Origin: Gnetum montanum
Lineage: Eukaryota > Streptophyta > Gnetopsida > Gnetales > Gnetaceae
Length of the DNA: 64,000 nucleotides
Assembly: GCA_015680685.1 (NCBI GenBank)
Contig: MNCI01002045.1
Coordinates: forward strand, 458,365-522,364
Reading direction: 5' to 3'
The number at the start of each line of letters is the position of its first letter. Within the stretch, counting starts at the first letter, position 1. The position numbers were made by a program, and so were the translations under genes. The notes beneath the pieces are model-generated. The model ran no database searches. It was given only the letters and a program-made list of their open reading frames with translations, and was not told the DNA's origin. Shown in pieces: positions 59,511 through 64,000 of this stretch.

Positions 59511-60925
59511 AGAATACCACCCCAAACAGGGTTGAGCATAGTTAACACCAAAAGGGATTAGAAGGTACACAATGTACAATAGGCACAATGGACAACATAG
59601 TCATAGTCTCAAGGGTGTTTGGCCATGAAGACTAGCTTTTTTTTGAGATGTCTGTGTCTGTCAGGTTGGCCTCCATGGTGTACCATTGGTTGTGATGTTC
59701 TAGTGGACTATAGTAGTTTGCAACTTCATCGATATGCCTTTGGTTTTCTCTCAAGTGCTCTTTAGGTTTACCAAGTCTCTGGTTTACTAATTCATGAACT
59801 CTGGAATTTTCCAACCTAGATTTTTGTTAGCCTTGAAAACATTGAGAATGAGAGTATTTATAGGCCTAGGATTAGTGCAAAATGCCAAATGGCTACCACA
59901 TGGTAGAGGGAACGATTGGGGCTACACTGTTACCCAACTACGCTCTTCACTGGGCTAGTGGTGTTGTACTTTGTTGTGCTCTAATGGACTGTATGAGATT
60001 ATGAGATTTTGACTATGCTAAAAACTACATGTATGTGCCAAGAATACTCTAAGGTACTTATGAAAATGTAATTTCGAAGACTACACTTTGGAACTATGCT
60101 CTCCACACTCTCGCATGGGGTTGAGGAAATTTACAATTTTGGGGCTAAAAAGGAAATACAAAAGGATGCATTTTGCTAACTATACTTACCAAAGGTGAGT
60201 TGGAGTTAAGCTGAGTAATGTTGTTATGCTATGGAGGTCACTTGAGGCTATTCTTATTGACTATGCTTGACTACACTCTTAACAGGGGAAGAACATAGTT
60301 TTGACACTTAAGAGAATTTGCAAAAACTAGCTTTTGTGCTAACTATGCTTTCCATGAGAGGCTAACTACGCTCTCCATGAGAGGCTAACTACGCTCTCAA
60401 TTGGGAATGAACATAGTCTTAGTACTTGTCAAAACTTGTGGAAATTGGCTTATGGCTGAATACACTCTCCATGAGAGGTTGACTACGCTCTGGGGTAGTG
60501 GAAAGCATAGTCCCAGCACTTAAAAAATTTGTAGTGACTAACTTTGTGTTGACACTTAGAAAAATTTCAAAACTAACCTTCATGTTGACTATGCTCTTCA
60601 CAAGAGGCTGACTACGCTCTAAGGTAGTGGAGAGCATAGTCTTAGCACTTAGAAAATTTTGCAGTGACTATTTGTGTGTTGAAACTTAGAAAAAATTGCA
60701 AAATTGGCCTTTGTGCTAATTACACTCTCTATGAGAGGCTAACTACACTCTTCACTAGGGGTGAGCATAGTCTCAGCACTTAGAAAAAATTTCAAAAATT
60801 GGATTTTGTGCTGACTATGATTTCCATGAGAGGCTAACTATGCTCCCTACTGGGGTTGAATGTAGTCTCAACACTTAGCTAAAATTGCGGTTGGGATGTC
60901 ATAGTTTGAATTTGGTGGTGTTTTA
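59112..60925 (-). repeat. Element D1 5' LTR (1814 bp)
   Basis: The plus strand begins TATGGTGACT (TA for TG) and ends GGTGTTTTA (TA for CA); both changes are transitions. It aligns with 44670-46519 throughout, including the (GA)n run (about 59467-59507), the TATA box (59855-59862) and the U3 motif array (60250-60880). Confidence 0.85.
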
Positions 60926-62728
60926 AGGATGACCCTATAAGTCTTGTAGTCCCACTTGTAACTCTTCCAATTGGGGTCCTGCTACCCCAATTTACCAAAT
61001 ACAATAGTGAGGGAGACCCCAATGCGCATTTGGTCATGTTTAGGTCAAAGTGCTTATTGTTGCAAGCATGGCCACATGCCATCACACATGTGTTCACCAT
61101 GTCACTAACTAGAAAAGAATTAGATTGGTAATATGCACTACCCAGAGGCTTTATCTCCTCTTTGGAGGACCTCTTGAGCTAATTCATAATGTACTTCAAA
61201 TACAATTTGAAGCCAGACACAACCTTAGACCAACTAATGCAAGTCAAGTAGGGCCACCTAGAGACTGTGTAGAAGTTCATTTAATGTTGGAGTGCTTTAC
61301 TAAATGAAATACAAGAGCCAATAGCTGAAGCACATCTCCTAGCCATTTTTAAGGATGCATTCAACAACTTTATAAAGTTAAAACTATATTACTTGGGATC
61401 ATGATCCCTAAGCCAAGCTTTCGCTCAAACCAAAAGTATAGAAGATGTAGCAAAAGGTAGTAAGGACTTGGCCTACGTGGCCTACAAGAACCAGCATGTA
61501 AGGAGAGATAAAGACAAGGGAAAATAGAATGAAATGGTGCTAACTATAATCAAAGAAGCCAAAGCAACGAACCAAGGGTAGATAGCTAGGTAGCCCAAAG
61601 CCTCGGCTAACAACAAAGTTACTAACTCTAGAACTAAGGCAACCAACAAGCCTACATCCTCGATGGCCATAGCACAAGTTGTTGAAAGGTCCAACTTTGA
61701 GTGCAAGGATCACTCTAAGTATACCCCATTTCCACTAAAGCCTTTAGAGTTTCTAGATCAACTACTAAAACCCATACGCATTCAATACAAACATATGTGT
61801 GAGGATGCCTGCAAGAAGCATGATAAATACTACAAGCTATTGAGAAATCTTGCTTTGGTGGCACTAAATGAGCCCTCAGTCCCAAGACACTTTAGGCTAG
61901 ACTGATTTTCCCATTACTACCAATTGTCTGGCCATAGTGTAGACTTTTTTCTAGCTTTGCAAGATGACCTACAAAGGATGATTGACAGAGTTGAGATAGT
62001 ACTCAACACTGCAAACATAGTCAAGCCTTAGAACTAGTCCATGAGGGTGTACAATGATCCTATAAATGTAGATGATGTTGGCTATGTCATAAACACTATC
62101 AGTATTAATGATAATGTAGAATTGGTGTAGCAATAATTTGTCGTTCAAGTGCTCTTTGGTAGCAAAAGGATCTCCTCGACCCCTTTTCATCATTAGAGTG
62201 CCACCTCAAGCACCCACAACACCCTTCATAGTTAGGGTCCCCTAGCATGTTGCATTAGCAAAAATTGCTCAGCCATCCTTTGTCATCAAGGTGCCACAAC
62301 ATGCTAGCCCCTCTCCTATTTGAAGCATGAAGGTAGCCAACGCATAAGTCCCTTCCTTCCCAAGGGCTAACCTGGTTGGCAACATTGGTAGACCCTTGAG
62401 GTAGCAACACATAAGACCCAATGAGCATCTCATAGATAAAATGATTAGGCAACATCAAGACCAAAGAGTGTTGGATCCAACAAAACTAGTTCCTATATCT
62501 GTGATTCCTATGACCAAAATAATTGAAGAGGCCACAACGAGCAAATCACAAGGGAGCACTAAGGTCCCTAAGCACGTTGAGTAAACAAAGCCTAGGTCGC
62601 TTCCATGAGAAATCTGTCTCTTAGGCTGTGTGAAGGAAGTCAAGGCCAATAAAGACATGGCTGATGGTAAAGGCTTTGTAGACACATTAGCCTATGTTAA
62701 ATGAGCACTTAAATAGAAAAATACAACA
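60926..62728 (+). pseudogene. Element E gag, 3' part
   Basis: Resumes at GACCCTATAAGTC after D1. The plus strand shows the same blocks as D1's gag in order, including HSKYTPFPLKPLEFLDQLL and YYKLLRNLALVALNEPSVPRHF (61663-61905). Several stops and frameshifts are present. It precedes the protease directly, as in D1. Confidence 0.7.
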
Positions 62729-63600
62729 TTGAGCTTGTATGACTTGATCATGACCTCATCTAGCCACCATGAAGCATTGGTGCAGATGTTGACCTTCATC
62801 CTTGTTATAGAGGACATCCTTGCATATGAGACCTCTATCCATGCAATGATGCTACCCCTTTCACCATTGAAATTGAGTTCCATGTTCCTCGAATTTCATG
62901 ATGAAGTAATAAAGGTCAATCCTAAGAGGTATGAGGTCATAACAGCTCCTATGTTTATTACTATATGCTTTGGGCAATGCAAAATTTGCAAAGTGAACGT
63001 CAATGACAGACCTGCAACAAACATAATATCATACACCATCATGGATAAGCTAGGCCTCACAGATCAAATTAGGTTACTAAAAATTGCATGCTTGAAATCC
63101 TTCAACAGGTCATGTGTCATTGTCAAGGGCACTATTACTATAGCTTTCATAGTAGGGGAGAAATCCCCACCACTACTGAGTTCATTATCATAGAAGAGAT
63201 GCTGGGCTTCAACCTGATATTGGGCAAATATTGGCTGGCCCAATTATGAGCTGTCTCCTCTTCGATTCATCAAGAGATCCACCTCTTGTACAAAGGTGGT
63301 GAAGTTATCATCTATGGTGATAACATCACCCCTTTGACCATCAACAACATAGATATGGAGCAAGGGTCAGAAGTTGAGTTTCCTGATGGTACATTTGTAG
63401 CAAAGAATGAAACTCATGAAGAAGATACACCTGAAAAGATGGTAGAAGCCAGTAGCATCTTAAAGGATGCCCTTTTGGTGGAGTTTCCCTTTGATGTAAT
63501 AAGCGAAGGTCAAATGGATTACTAGATAGTGCAGTTTAGACCCTACGCACCTCCTAACCCACACTAGGTTAGGAAGCAACTGCACGACTAAGGTACCTCC
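62729..63600 (+). pseudogene. Element E protease remnant
   Basis: The open piece 62729-63193 carries KVNPKRYEVITAPMFITI and then NVNDRPATNIISYTIMDKLGL. The active-site VDDGA of D1 reads NDRPA here, so the catalytic site is lost. NLILGKYWLAQL and SSSIHQEIHLLYKGG follow across a stop, then an acidic end (63286-63525). A stop just after and the non-coding spacer beyond suggest that, as in D1, no pol follows directly. Confidence 0.7.
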
Positions 63601-64000
63601 TCAGTTGAAAATGTGCTAGGTGTCTACCTACTATTTTCTTTTGCATGCCATCTATTTTACTTTTGGCTTATGTTGCATTTGTTTGACATTAAATTAGCAT
63701 TATAGTATGTTATTTGCATTTAGCTTGATTGCTTATATTATGCATTAGTTCACTTAGTTTACACATTTTCTTGCTTTGTTTATGCATTCATCTACATAGT
63801 TTATGCTTCCATAGTTATTACCATGCATGAAAAACATGAAAAATGCATAAAAATCATAAAAGTGAAAAAATCACAAAAAAGAGAGATAACAATATGTGGC
63901 TAAGAATGGCCTAAAACTATCACTTTTAATTCCATCGTTGCAGCTCGGAATGACCTTAAAGTAGCAATGCATGGCTCGGAATGACCTTAAACTATCACCA
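63601..64000 (+). other. Element E spacer and start of the GGCCTAAA array
   Basis: An AT-rich spacer with ATGCAT words is followed from about 63890 by units such as GAATGACCTTAAACTATCAC, the reverse complement of the D1 array at 54350-54730. The window ends inside the array. Confidence 0.6.

Larger units (their letters stand above)
44670..60925 (-). mobile_element. Element D1: large non-autonomous Tat/Ogre-like element with antisense gene cargo
   Basis: Direct LTRs at 44670-46519 and 59112-60925 bound 12.6 kb of interior. On the minus strand: primer-region block (about 59092-59111), leader, gag (from 58694), protease (to about 55000), a degenerate array, then some 8 kb without RT, RNase H or integrase motifs. 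In that stretch the opposite strand carries an intron-containing gene-like tract (50328-54135). Gag blocks such as VLDWYCALPKNSISSLEDL and a protease end ILGRPWLAYLQAISSPIHQ resemble Tat/Ogre elements. Size and lack of pol recall large retrotransposon derivatives (LARD-like), but with gag and protease retained. Confidence 0.75.
41517..64000 (+). mobile_element. Element E: Tat/Ogre-like LTR element, plus strand, split by D1 and continuing past the window
   Basis: Begins with a 1677-bp LTR (41517-43193), then a leader and the 5' part of gag (43678-44669). Element D1, of the same family in the opposite orientation, interrupts gag. E resumes at 60926 with the rest of gag and the protease, then enters, at the window end, a GGCCTAAA-type repeat array equivalent to that in D1. 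Joining 44669 to 60931 restores the sequence order seen in D1's own gag. No RT is seen within the window. Stops are frequent. Confidence 0.8.

Noticed and set aside
1-64000. CRISPR arrays, bacterial operons, rRNA or tRNA genes
   Set aside because: None seen; the spaced repeats are LTR or array units, the tRNA-like matches are primer-binding sites, and gene structure is eukaryotic.

Overview
The window is plant nuclear DNA from a seed plant with a large, repeat-rich genome. A conifer or other gymnosperm is plausible, but the sequence alone does not fix the species. I find one intact host gene, a leucine-rich-repeat receptor kinase at 36460-40130. Almost all the rest is old, nested LTR retrotransposons with stop codons, frameshifts and catalytic losses, plus AT-rich sequence with no recognisable gene.

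Left block (1-24920). Element F, a decayed plus-strand Ty3/gypsy element, has an LTR-like promoter region at about 700-1181 and a gag remnant at 18750-19440. It is split by element A (1182-18013, minus strand), an Athila-lineage element with 887/886-bp LTRs, a tRNA-Asp-type primer site and gag, PR, RT, RNase H and IN remnants. A is split in its gag by element B (8472-15459, minus strand), a related shorter element that keeps gag and protease but has lost RT and almost all of integrase. A related solo LTR with an exact 5-bp target duplication sits at 21905-22817. Short tandem repeats fill 23625-24850.

Middle (24921-41516). Element C (24921-31600, minus strand) is a chromovirus-like Ty3/gypsy element with an exact TATAA target duplication, an initiator-Met-type primer site, and gag to integrase plus a chromodomain-like tail. 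Several of its catalytic Asp residues read Asn. After AT-rich intergenic DNA comes the receptor kinase: two exons, one phase-1 intron, 1023 residues, HAESA/HSL-like (LRR-RLK subfamily XI).

Right block (41517-64000). Element E (plus strand, running past the window end) is split in its gag by element D1 (44670-60925, minus strand, about 16.3 kb) of the same family. Both have 1.7-1.85-kb LTRs packed with GAGAGCATAGTC / GACTATGCTCTC inverted motifs, and a gag-protease resembling the Tat/Ogre lineage. I see no RT or IN in D1. Where pol would be expected, D1 has on the opposite strand a decayed multi-exon gene-like tract (about 50330-54135) with its own TATA-like box and several GT-AG introns, flanked by two degenerate arrays built on a TAGTTTAA core. 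This antisense cargo is the most unusual feature of the window.

How the parts relate: the receptor gene stands alone and nothing forms an operon or pathway. B could have moved only with proteins supplied by an autonomous relative of A, and D1 only with a full-length Tat-type relative. Lineage names rest on motifs recognised by eye.
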